Of a stretch of DNA of 64,000 bases, positions 35,301-41,562 are shown piece by piece. The first letter of the stretch is position 1, and each line of letters opens with the position of its first letter. This DNA comes from Cytophagales bacterium (GTDB lineage Bacteria > Bacteroidota > Bacteroidia > Cytophagales > Spirosomataceae): assembly GCA_013298025.1 (NCBI GenBank), contig JAAFJE010000003.1, positions 186,001 to 250,000 on the forward strand, in the 5' to 3' direction. Both the position numbers and the translations under genes were made by a program. The notes beneath the pieces are model-generated. The model searched no databases and was not told the origin of the DNA. It saw only the letters and a program-made list of their open reading frames with translations.

Positions 35301-37107
35301 TCCTAGTAATTTTGAACTTTCAGCCGATGGTGGTAAAACATGGAAGAATGCACAGGGTACGATAAGTCTTGCTCCAACTAATGGCTCGATTGCTACCACA
35401 AATATTCAGGTGCGTTTGAATAGCACACAGGCAGGTACTTACACGGGAGTCATTACGCATAGCAGTACAGGAGCAGTAAGCCAAACGATTAATGTGAATG
35501 GAACAACCCAAAACGACCCATTGCCCGTGACTCAACGCTTGGCGTTTTGGTCTATGGCGGTATCTGATGCCGATAGCTTGCCTTTGCGTGCCAAAGCCGT
35601 GACTGTCACCAAGCCTACCTTTAAAAAACTCACTTTGGCGAATGGCTCGGTGATTCCTGCCTATTCTACTTTGCACGGACAAGCCTTTGCTCCTTCGAGC
35701 GATGGCGGTGGACTTTGGACAACCACTGGCGGAGGTTTTGGTAATAACCTTAGCAGAACGCTTTACCAACAATTCGTCATCAAGGCTAATACTGGTTATA
35801 GTGTAAAAGTAGATTCGATGAATCTGAAAATGGCCTTGTATGCGGCTGCGACGGGTAAGTTTGCCGTAGTGTATTCTAAAATAGGCTTTAAGAGCGACTC
35901 TGCCGATGTGTCGGGTGGCTTGGGTAATGGTACGCCGATGTTGGCTGCTGCCAATGCAGGTTTTAATACGCCTATTATTCCTGGTTCTGAGCCTGCTAGT
36001 ACCAATTCGTATTACCAAATTGCCTTGAATGGAGCAATGGGTATTACATTGGCGGCTGGCGATTCACTAACGGTGCGGATGTATTATAGCACAGGTAGTG
36101 GTAGCACTGGGCGATATGCCAAGATAAAAGACCTAAGCTTTTTAGGAACTATCAAAGATTTGAACGTAGTGCCGCCAAGTATCAACATTACCCAAAGCTT
36201 AAAAGATTTTGCCTTTGTGGCTGGTTCTAATAGCTCGGTGCAAACGTACAGTTTGACAGGAAGTAATTTTACAGGAACATTGACGATTACACCGCCTGTA
36301 AATTTTGAAATTTCCTTAGACGGCACCACGTGGGTAAACTCTACGAGTAGCCTAAAAATTAATCCGACCACAGGCAATATTGCCAATACAACTATCTCGG
36401 TACGGGTAAGTGCGGCGGGTTTGAGTGCGGGTACTTATACGGGCAATATTGTACATACTAGCACAGGAATGACCGCCCAAACGCTGGCTTTGAAAGCCGT
36501 AGTAGCAGCCCCAGACCCAACGTTGTCGATTAACCAAACACTGCAAGATTTTGTATATTTGGTAGGCAATACGCTTGCGACGCAAAACTATACCGTTTCG
36601 GGTGCTAACCTTGTGGACGCTGTGACCATCACGCCTCCGCCTCATTTTGAGGTATCGGCCGACAATGCTACGTGGGTCAATGCAGCATCGACTTTGAAGC
36701 TTACGCCTGTGAATGGAAAAATTACACAAGCTCCTGTTTATGTGCGACTTACTTCAAAGTTGGCAGGTACTTTTACGGGGACAATTACGCATACCACCAC
36801 AGGCGTAAATGCCATGTTGGTGGCGGTAAAAGGTATCGTGACCATTCCTTTGGGTGTAGAGTTGGATAACCCCGAGCCTGTGAGTATTGGTCCAAATCCT
36901 AGTTCAGACCAATTGCAAGTGTATCATCCTGCCCAAAAAGCACAAATTCGCTTGATTGATTTTACTGGAAAAACCGTACAAACGCACAACGTTGTACCCA
37001 ACACTACGGTAACAGTAGTAGAAGTAAGCAAACTGCCCAATGCGGTTTATTTGCTCGAATATGAAAGCGATGGGCGTAAAGTGGTATTGAAGTTTTTGAA
37101 AAACTAA
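32383..37107 (+). CDS. multidomain pectinase: pectate lyase (PL1-like) + pectin methylesterase (CE8) + T9SS sorting domain
   Basis: The protein has 1574 residues. The signal peptide ends near 31. Residues about 33-420 are a pectate lyase beta-helix (FPTAEGGGRFAKGGRGG, NDSGAGSLRDAIS, ITIAGQTAPGQGI). A calcium-type linker DKDGMDDVWELANGLNPNN lies at about 446. Residues about 505-825 are a complete CE8 pectin methylesterase: DGTGSFKTVQAAIDAAP, GQDTV near 640, the nucleophile Asp (about 665) in VDFIFGSA and LGRPW near 725. Then come a FnIII-like domain, three similar Ig-like repeats (starting near 940, 1271 and 1385) around another beta module, and a C-terminal type A T9SS signal (about 1500-1574; GPNPSSDQLQVY). 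De-esterification and lyase cleavage are thus joined in one secreted, probably surface-anchored enzyme. Confidence 0.9.
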   Translation: MKKNFYFRQIHICLAGLWFALLWMSAPTFAQQLAFPTAEGGGRFAKGGRGGTVYEVTNLNDSGAGSLRDAISQPNRTIVFKVSGEIKLQSRLVIKQNNITIAGQTAPGQGICITGYTLNISASDIIIRYIRCRFGDANASEDDAMNSFNGSYQNIIIDHCSMSWSIDETGSFYSIRNFTLQWCILSESLYNSKHDKGIHGYGGIWGGANATYHHNLLAHHSSRNPRFGGTRPGYISYDPADELVDYRNNVLYNWGNINSSYGGEGSKINMVNNYYKPGPATPGNLTTSSASNKRNRLLNYTNFTVDGTDTTWGGKFYIAGNVVHGYPDVSADNWTNGVQKDSYIYADQLIAKAKQSQPFATAPVRTQTAEQAFQTVMDSAGAILPRRDAIDVRIVTETRNGTATYEGPTYATVTGTGISHPSGIIDSPANVGGIPQYGSSTPYKDTDKDGMDDVWELANGLNPNNAADGNALAPNGYTNLENFLNGITKDTGSGDIVGGSPVIDLMGYDAVVAKDGTGSFKTVQAAIDAAPTGATKPYRIFIKNGKYLEKISIASNKSFIHLIGESAAKTIISWNDYSGKANPAGGTFGTSTSSTVTIKANDCHIENLTIENTTGDAPQALAIYFEGDRNTAKSCIFLGGQDTVLSNGDGKRQYFKNCYIDGVVDFIFGSAITVFDSCVVYAKDRVDKLAGSYITAANTPKTQNYGYIFRNCILPSNTGVTSYVLGRPWQNDASTADASKKYNKVVFLNSIYGNKLVKSEGWSTWDTGTNTSYITYAEYKNKRYDGVLADVSKRVAWSKQLSDTEALDYYDNTKVFGDWNPCNTTSDFCKTKNAEIAVVNIKVAKGANLSTPTNFSWNICWAMKDLTYELYRSTDNKATFSKINSTVATTDTVINFAMTDAAPAAGKTYYYLLKVTKAGWKDYVSDTLTVSSVPTITLNGSPKDFLQGLGTPSNAQVYTLAAENLAENLTITIPSNFELSADGGKTWKNAQGTISLAPTNGSIATTNIQVRLNSTQAGTYTGVITHSSTGAVSQTINVNGTTQNDPLPVTQRLAFWSMAVSDADSLPLRAKAVTVTKPTFKKLTLANGSVIPAYSTLHGQAFAPSSDGGGLWTTTGGGFGNNLSRTLYQQFVIKANTGYSVKVDSMNLKMALYAAATGKFAVVYSKIGFKSDSADVSGGLGNGTPMLAAANAGFNTPIIPGSEPASTNSYYQIALNGAMGITLAAGDSLTVRMYYSTGSGSTGRYAKIKDLSFLGTIKDLNVVPPSINITQSLKDFAFVAGSNSSVQTYSLTGSNFTGTLTITPPVNFEISLDGTTWVNSTSSLKINPTTGNIANTTISVRVSAAGLSAGTYTGNIVHTSTGMTAQTLALKAVVAAPDPTLSINQTLQDFVYLVGNTLATQNYTVSGANLVDAVTITPPPHFEVSADNATWVNAASTLKLTPVNGKITQAPVYVRLTSKLAGTFTGTITHTTTGVNAMLVAVKGIVTIPLGVELDNPEPVSIGPNPSSDQLQVYHPAQKAQIRLIDFTGKTVQTHNVVPNTTVTVVEVSKLPNAVYLLEYESDGRKVVLKFLKN

Positions 37108-37123
37108 GGTAAGCCATACGGAT

Positions 37124-37202
37124 GTCAGAGCTAGGATTTTTGATTTCGGAATTAAAAAAGGTTTTCTTAAAATAATACTAAATCAAAAATCCCTAGCCCG
37201 AC
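37124..37202. terminator. long inverted repeat between convergent genes
   Basis: GTCAGAGCTAGGATTTTTGA plus TTT (37124-37146) is largely complementary to 37180-37202 (AAATCAAAAATCCCTAGCCC plus GAC) across a 33-base AT-rich centre. It lies between the stops of the multidomain pectinase and the DUF3817 gene and may terminate both. Confidence 0.5.
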
Positions 37203-37203
37203 A

Positions 37204-37518
37204 TTATTGCTGGTCTGCCAAGGGTTTTAAAATGGTTTTGTCCACATAAAATGTACCAAAAGGTAATACACTGGCAACCAATAGTTTCCAAGTGATTTTG
37301 CCAAAAGGCCAGCCTTGTTCAATGGCTACTTGGATGGTCAGCAGCACAAACCCAATAAATAAAGCACCGTGGATAGGCCCAATGGTTTTTACCCAAGAAG
37401 GATTATCTTGCATATATTTGATGGGCATAGCAATAAAAACCAAGGCAACAAACGACAAGCCTTCTAAAAAACCTAATAAACGGAGTCGTCCGATGGGAGT
37501 AAGAAGATATTTTTTCAT
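37204..37518 (-). CDS. DUF3817 family inner membrane protein
   Basis: The protein has 104 residues. It begins MKKYLLTPIGRLRLLGFLEG, with LSFVALVFIAMPIKYM and a second and third hydrophobic helix (IHGALFIGFVLLTIQVAI, LLVASVLPFGTFYVD). The IGRLRLLGFLEGLSF and GPIHGALF motifs are typical of DUF3817, a small three-helix membrane family of unknown role that can also occur fused to transporters. It is inserted in opposite orientation between two pectinase genes and probably is not part of the locus. Confidence 0.85.
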   Translation of the reverse strand: MKKYLLTPIGRLRLLGFLEGLSFVALVFIAMPIKYMQDNPSWVKTIGPIHGALFIGFVLLTIQVAIEQGWPFGKITWKLLVASVLPFGTFYVDKTILKPLADQQ

Positions 37519-37727
37519 GAATAAAAATGCTGTTTTTCAAGTGTAAAGTACGCTTATGTATTGCTACCAAAATAACAACCAGTGCTAGATTAAACCAAAT
37601 AAATAGGGTTTTAAATTTTATAGTAGCTGTTTTTTTTCGTTTCGAGAAAAATATCTTTTGATAAAATAGTAACGCCTTTGTGCTAACTCGCTCAAAGGCG
37701 TTTTACTTAAAAAATATATAAGTGATT

Positions 37728-38684
37728 ATGATACAGAAAGTTATTAAACAGGGTGTGTTTGTTTTTTTGTGGATGTTTGTCTATAAAGTACAAGCACAAC
37801 AATACGATTTTGTGGTGGCACAAGACGGCACGGGGCAATTCAAAACGGTGCAGGAGGCCATCAATGCCGTACCCGATTTTAGAAAAAAGCCGACAACCAT
37901 CTTTATTAAAAAAGGAGTGTATAAAGAAAAGTTGGTACTGGCTGAGTCAAAGGCGATGGTGAAATTTATCGGGGAAAGTCTTACCGAAACCATCCTTTCG
38001 TATGATGACTATAACCAAAAGAAAAATATTTTTGGAGAAGAGAAAGGTACGACTGGCTCGGCTGGATTTTATATTTTTGGCAATGAATTTTCGGCAGAAA
38101 ACCTTACGTTTCAAAATACGGCTGGGCCTGTAGGACAAGCCGTTGCGGTGTGGGTAAAAGGCGATAAAGTACAATTTCGGAATTGCCGATTTTTAGGCTT
38201 TCAAGATACCCTTTATACCTACGGCTACGAAAGCCGACAGTACTATTACCAATGTTATATTGAGGGAACAGTCGATTTTATCTTTGGGTCATCAACCGCT
38301 CTTTTTGAAGAATGCACTTTGTTTGCCAAGCAAAACGGGTATCTGACGGCGGCTTCTACACCCGAACAAAAACCTTATGGCTATGTATTTAAGAAATGTA
38401 CCATCACGGGAAGTGCCGAAGCCAACACTTTTTACCTCGGTCGTCCTTGGCGACCTTACGCCAAAGTGGTGTTTATGGAATGTACCCTCGACAAACAAAT
38501 CAAGCCCGAAGGTTGGCATAATTGGGACAAAACAAGCAACGAACAAACCACTTATTTTGCCGAATACAAAAACACAGGCGTGGGGGCAGCTACTGCCAAA
38601 CGAGTAACTTGGTCGCATCAACTGAGCGACCAAGAAGCCCTCAAATACAGCAATGAAGCCATTTTAGGCGATTGGAAACCTTGA
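37728..38684 (+). CDS. pectinesterase, carbohydrate esterase family 8
   Basis: The protein has 318 residues from the ATG at 37728; a GTG six bases upstream is in frame but less likely. The signal peptide ends near residue 23 (KVQAQ). CE8 signatures are complete: QDGTGQFKTVQEAINAVPD, FIKKGVYKEKL, FQDTLYTYG, GTVDFIFGSSTALFEEC (nucleophile Asp in VDFIFG) and YLGRPWRPYAKV. It removes methyl esters from homogalacturonan, making the polymer accessible to the PL10 and PL1 lyases. It is related to the CE8 domain inside the neighbouring fusion protein but is a stand-alone periplasmic or secreted form. Confidence 0.94.
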   Translation: MIQKVIKQGVFVFLWMFVYKVQAQQYDFVVAQDGTGQFKTVQEAINAVPDFRKKPTTIFIKKGVYKEKLVLAESKAMVKFIGESLTETILSYDDYNQKKNIFGEEKGTTGSAGFYIFGNEFSAENLTFQNTAGPVGQAVAVWVKGDKVQFRNCRFLGFQDTLYTYGYESRQYYYQCYIEGTVDFIFGSSTALFEECTLFAKQNGYLTAASTPEQKPYGYVFKKCTITGSAEANTFYLGRPWRPYAKVVFMECTLDKQIKPEGWHNWDKTSNEQTTYFAEYKNTGVGAATAKRVTWSHQLSDQEALKYSNEAILGDWKP

Positions 38685-38689
38685 ATTAT

Positions 38690-38758
38690 TGAGTGATTTA
38701 GTGATTGAGTGAGTTAGTGAGTGATTTAGTGAGTGAGTGAGTTAGTGATTTAGTGGTT
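38690..38758. repeat. GAGTGA/TTAGTGA short-unit repeat
   Basis: Units GAGTGA, GTTAGTGA and TTTAGTGA alternate over about 68 bases directly after the pectinesterase stop. The reverse complement (TCACTC, TCACTAAC) fills 38835-38870 and 39125-39164, so intramolecular pairing is possible. It may serve as a bidirectional terminator. Confidence 0.5.
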
Positions 38759-38836
38759 TGATTTTCAGGTATTTATATTTTTTTGTTAAAATTGATTTTG
38801 CACGAGTACTTAGTTTCTGAAAATAAAAAACTTCAA

Positions 38837-38895
38837 TCACTCATTCACTAACTCACTAACTAACGCACTCATTTGCTTGTGGGCGTTGGTTCTGC
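38837..38895. repeat. 59-base direct repeat, left copy
   Basis: These 59 bases recur at 39133-39191 with a single mismatch (G38881 versus C39177). The right part (ACTCATTTGCTTGT, then GGCGTTGGTTCTGC) is the 3' end of the minus-strand gene at 39165, so this left copy carries a duplicated gene tail without the gene. The two copies lie 296 bases apart and bracket MITE-like copy 3. Confidence 0.7.
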
Positions 38896-38910
38896 ATTGA
38901 CAGTTAGGGC

Positions 38911-39100
38911 TGTACAAAGGATTTTATATTGTTCAAAAGCATTCTTCTTATTTACTAGCATTTTTTTGGGTAGCGGCAACTCTTGCAGTTGACACATTCA
39001 ATATGGCAACTGCAAGAGTTGCCGCTACCCAAATTTTATTTGAAAGATAAAACTAAATCTTGGTACAACACTAATTCACAACCCTGCATTGATGCCTAAA
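38911..39100 (+). repeat. MITE/REP-like element, copy 3 with perfect 23-base palindrome arms
   Basis: The core has exact arms GGGTAGCGGCAACTCTTGCA plus GTT (38968-38990) and their reverse complement at 39008-39030, with a 17-base spacer. It is flanked by TGTACAAAGGATTT on the left and AAATTTTATTTGAAAGATAA and a TAATTCACAACCCTGCAT tail on the right, as in copy 2. It is the best-preserved copy in the window. Confidence 0.75.
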
Positions 39101-39132
39101 AAGTGTAAGTTTTTGAAAATCAAATCACTAAC

Positions 39133-39191
39133 TCACTCATTCACTAACTCACTAACTAACGCACTCATTTGCTTGTCGGCGTTGGTTCTGC
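39133..39191. repeat. 59-base direct repeat, right copy (overlaps gene end)
   Basis: This copy includes the last nine codons of the minus-strand gene at 39165 (AEPTPTSK and stop) and the TCACTC block behind it. It is the likely original of the copy at 38837-38895. Confidence 0.7.
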
Positions 39192-39596
39192 TTCGGTGGC
39201 ATAAATCGCTTTGCCTCCTTTAGAGAGAGTCCAGCCCTTATCCGTTTTTACCAAAAGATACACCTTGTTTTTAAAGGTATTCGTTTTTGATTTTTTAAGT
39301 AAAAAACTTTTAGATTCTTCGGGTGTAAACACTTCTACGATGCTACCCGCCTCATTCACCAAAACGGTTGCGGTTGCTACATAAGACTGCTGGTTATTGA
39401 CTGGCATGAGCTTTTCGCCAATATTCCATACCTGAACACATTCACGACGCAGTTGCGACCACGTATAGCCTGCCGAACTGTAGCATCCGTGGGCATCTTT
39501 GTTACCACCAACAGGACGTGGAGGAGCACCGGGTTTTTGGGCATACACATGGCCAACCAACAAAATAAATGCAATAGAAAAAAAGGCTTTGGACAT
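39165..39596 (-). CDS. small exported protein of unknown function
   Basis: The protein has 143 residues from the ATG at 39596; the open frame extends 20 codons upstream, but MSKAFFSIAFILLVGHVYAQ is a clean signal peptide, so the internal start is chosen. The mature protein starts with a Pro/Lys-rich stretch, then DAHGCYSSAGYTWSQLRREC (two Cys that may pair), a NIGEKLMPV segment and a beta-rich C-terminus. The Cys-containing motif recurs in short Bacteroidetes periplasmic proteins I have seen without a known role. Its last codons are duplicated downstream in a direct repeat. Confidence 0.65.
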   Translation of the reverse strand: MSKAFFSIAFILLVGHVYAQKPGAPPRPVGGNKDAHGCYSSAGYTWSQLRRECVQVWNIGEKLMPVNNQQSYVATATVLVNEAGSIVEVFTPEESKSFLLKKSKTNTFKNKVYLLVKTDKGWTLSKGGKAIYATEAEPTPTSK

Positions 39597-39778
39597 TATG
39601 AAAGATGATTGATGGTGATGGAATAAAACAGCTGTGCAAATGAAGGATAAATTCAAGCTTCATTTTGTATATTTCACAGACAATTTACGATAATTTTACG
39701 AAAAAAAACAAGGACGGCTTGTGAAAACAGCCCCGATATATTTAAAAAGATTGTCTATTCGTAAAACCTGAGTCATTG

Positions 39779-39955
39779 ATGGAAACCCCAACCAATTATA
39801 AAATGCAAGCGGCAACAGAAGCCCTAAAACACATCAAAGGAAAGGTGATAGGTTTGGGTGCTGGCACTTCTATGGTAGAGCATTCCCTTTTTTATGGATT
39901 AGCCACCAAAGCCATTATTGCAGGAAAAGAGGGCATTCGTATCATCGAATTGTAA
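39779..39955 (+). pseudogene. rpiA: internally deleted ribose-5-phosphate isomerase A remnant
   Basis: A 58-codon frame runs from ATG 39779 to TAA 39953-39955. Its first part (YKMQAATEALKHIKGKVIGL, then GAGTS) matches the RpiA N-terminus, where Lys, the AA-x-AL helix and the GLGTGST loop are expected. Its second part (VEHSLFYGLATKAIIAGKEG, then IRIIEL) resembles the RpiA C-terminus. Full RpiA has about 220-235 residues, so roughly 170 internal residues, including the catalytic core, are missing. The product cannot be an isomerase. An independent tiny gene is the alternative. It sits 128 bases upstream of the SIR2-TIR operon. Confidence 0.5.
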
Positions 39956-40083
39956 GGTTTGGAGTGTAAGAAAATAGCAACGAAGCTTTCTTGACCGTTT
40001 ACTAAAATTGTGATACGATTATTTTATTTGAGCAATCATTTTTGTAGATTCATCTATTAATCATCTGCTAACCAAATATAATA

Positions 40084-41562
40084 ATGAGTCTTAATGTTTC
40101 TAAAATAGTTGAAGCCATTAAAGCCAAAAAATGTATCCTTGTTCTTGGCCCAGAAATTTGCTCTTTTAATCATCAAATCTTTTCTGGAGGTACTCCACAG
40201 GATTTTGATAAGTCACTCGAAATGGCTTACCATTACTACAATACCAATGGTTTAGATGAAGAACTTGATAAAGACGGACTTACCAATCACCCTATTCAGT
40301 TTTTTGAATACCCATTTTTAAAAGAAAACCTGCTGACCAATAACTTAAACGATGATGAGAACCATCTTTATAATTTTGTCAAATGGTATTTTAAGCAGAC
40401 AAAAGACTGGGAACAACCTTTTGCTAAAATTTCTCAAATACCTTTTCCACTTGTTTTATCGCTCTTGCCAGATACACATCTTGAAAAGTCTTTTGATAAA
40501 ACCTTCCAGCATAGCCCCAACGGTTATATGCTAAGTAGGTATTCAAGATTAAACAAAGAAGTGCCTGCTATTGCTGCAAAACCCACTTGGGAAAAACCCT
40601 TATTGTACAAACTCTTAGGAGATTTAGATGAAAAAGATTCAACCTTTACATTCGACCATTGGTTTGATTTTTTCAATCAGATTTTCAAAGACGAACCTGC
40701 CTTGCCTACGCACGTAATAAATACCTTGAAAGAAGCTTCTATGATTTTATTTCTGGGTGTTCGACTTGAAAAATGGTATATCCAATTATTGATTCGATTA
40801 CTTTTTTCTGTAGGGTCTGTCAAAGGGAAAAAAATCGCCTTTGCCAGTGTGAAGGAAAACAGAGCAGAAGAATTGGCCAAAAAGAGATTCAATCTAATAT
40901 TTGATGAGGAAAAACCTATTCAATTACTCGATGAACTTTATCAAGCCTGTAAACAAGACGGTTTATTGAGAATCACCTCAGCCACCCCAAACCTTGTCAA
41001 CACAAAAGTCTTCATCTCATACAACCATGCCGATAAAGCTTTAGCGGATAAACTAAAGGTTGATTTAGAAAAAATAGGCATTGAAATTATTATTGATAGC
41101 GATAATCCTATTGGTTTTGATATTCCGACTTTTATTAACCAAAGTATCAATAAAGCTGAATTTGTCTTACAATTGATTTCAGAAAACTTCCTGACTTCTG
41201 CTTGGGTGGCTCAGGAATCTATCAAAGCTTTTACTTTAGCTGAAATCACGGGCAAAGTAGTGTTGCCTTGTGATATAGATGAGGTTTTGAATAAGAGTGA
41301 ATTTAGAACCCAAGCCATGCATAAGTTTGAAAGCCAACTTGGAAACCTTAAAACCGAAATTGGTGAAAGACTTGATAAGGGAGAAAGCTTTGAAGATTTA
41401 CAAGCACAGTACCAACGAATTTTAGAATTGAAAAACAACTACGATAAAACGATTGCTGAGTTTAGAAAAAAGAACAGAGGCGATTTGCGTGGAAACAATT
41501 ATGAAATTGGCTTAAAACAGATTATTAGCTCTATCAAAACCTATCAAGCAAGCAATGTCTAA
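40084..41562 (+). CDS. SIR2-like fold + TIR domain protein, probable effector of a conflict system
   Basis: The protein has 492 residues and no signal peptide. Residues about 1-295 have the layout of SIR2-like domains: CILVLGPEI at the nucleotide loop (17-25), FPLVLSLLPDTHLEKSFD where the TTNYD motif is usual (121-138), PLLYKLLGDLDEKDS at the HG position (172-186) and ILFLGVRLEKWYIQLLIRLL (221-240). The usual GAG, TTN and catalytic His are not seen, so this SIR2 part may be inactive. Residues about 305-430 form a TIR domain: TKVFISYNHADKALADKL, then a conserved Glu (E378) in SAWVAQESIKAF, the catalytic position of NAD-cleaving TIRs. The C-terminus is charged and coiled. Its stop overlaps the next gene by eight bases. 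I infer an NAD-depleting effector. Confidence 0.75.
   Translation: MSLNVSKIVEAIKAKKCILVLGPEICSFNHQIFSGGTPQDFDKSLEMAYHYYNTNGLDEELDKDGLTNHPIQFFEYPFLKENLLTNNLNDDENHLYNFVKWYFKQTKDWEQPFAKISQIPFPLVLSLLPDTHLEKSFDKTFQHSPNGYMLSRYSRLNKEVPAIAAKPTWEKPLLYKLLGDLDEKDSTFTFDHWFDFFNQIFKDEPALPTHVINTLKEASMILFLGVRLEKWYIQLLIRLLFSVGSVKGKKIAFASVKENRAEELAKKRFNLIFDEEKPIQLLDELYQACKQDGLLRITSATPNLVNTKVFISYNHADKALADKLKVDLEKIGIEIIIDSDNPIGFDIPTFINQSINKAEFVLQLISENFLTSAWVAQESIKAFTLAEITGKVVLPCDIDEVLNKSEFRTQAMHKFESQLGNLKTEIGERLDKGESFEDLQAQYQRILELKNNYDKTIAEFRKKNRGDLRGNNYEIGLKQIISSIKTYQASNV

Larger units (their letters stand above)
38685..39164. other. repeat-rich intergenic region (480 bases)
   Basis: There is no gene here. From left to right it holds a GAGTGA/TTAGTGA block (38690-38758), an isolated match to the MITE tail (ATTTTGCACGAGTACTTAG at about 38795-38813), a TCACTC block that is part of a 59-base direct repeat (38837-38895), MITE-like copy 3 (38911-39100) and the second copy of the direct repeat (39133-39191). 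The GAGTGA block and the TCACTC block at 38835-38870 are complementary and could form a large hairpin after the pectinesterase gene. Confidence 0.6.

Noticed and set aside
35320-36018. 232-codon antisense frame in the multidomain pectinase gene
   Set aside because: It is antisense to a repeat-containing coding sequence and Arg/Ile/Thr-rich in the way antisense frames are.
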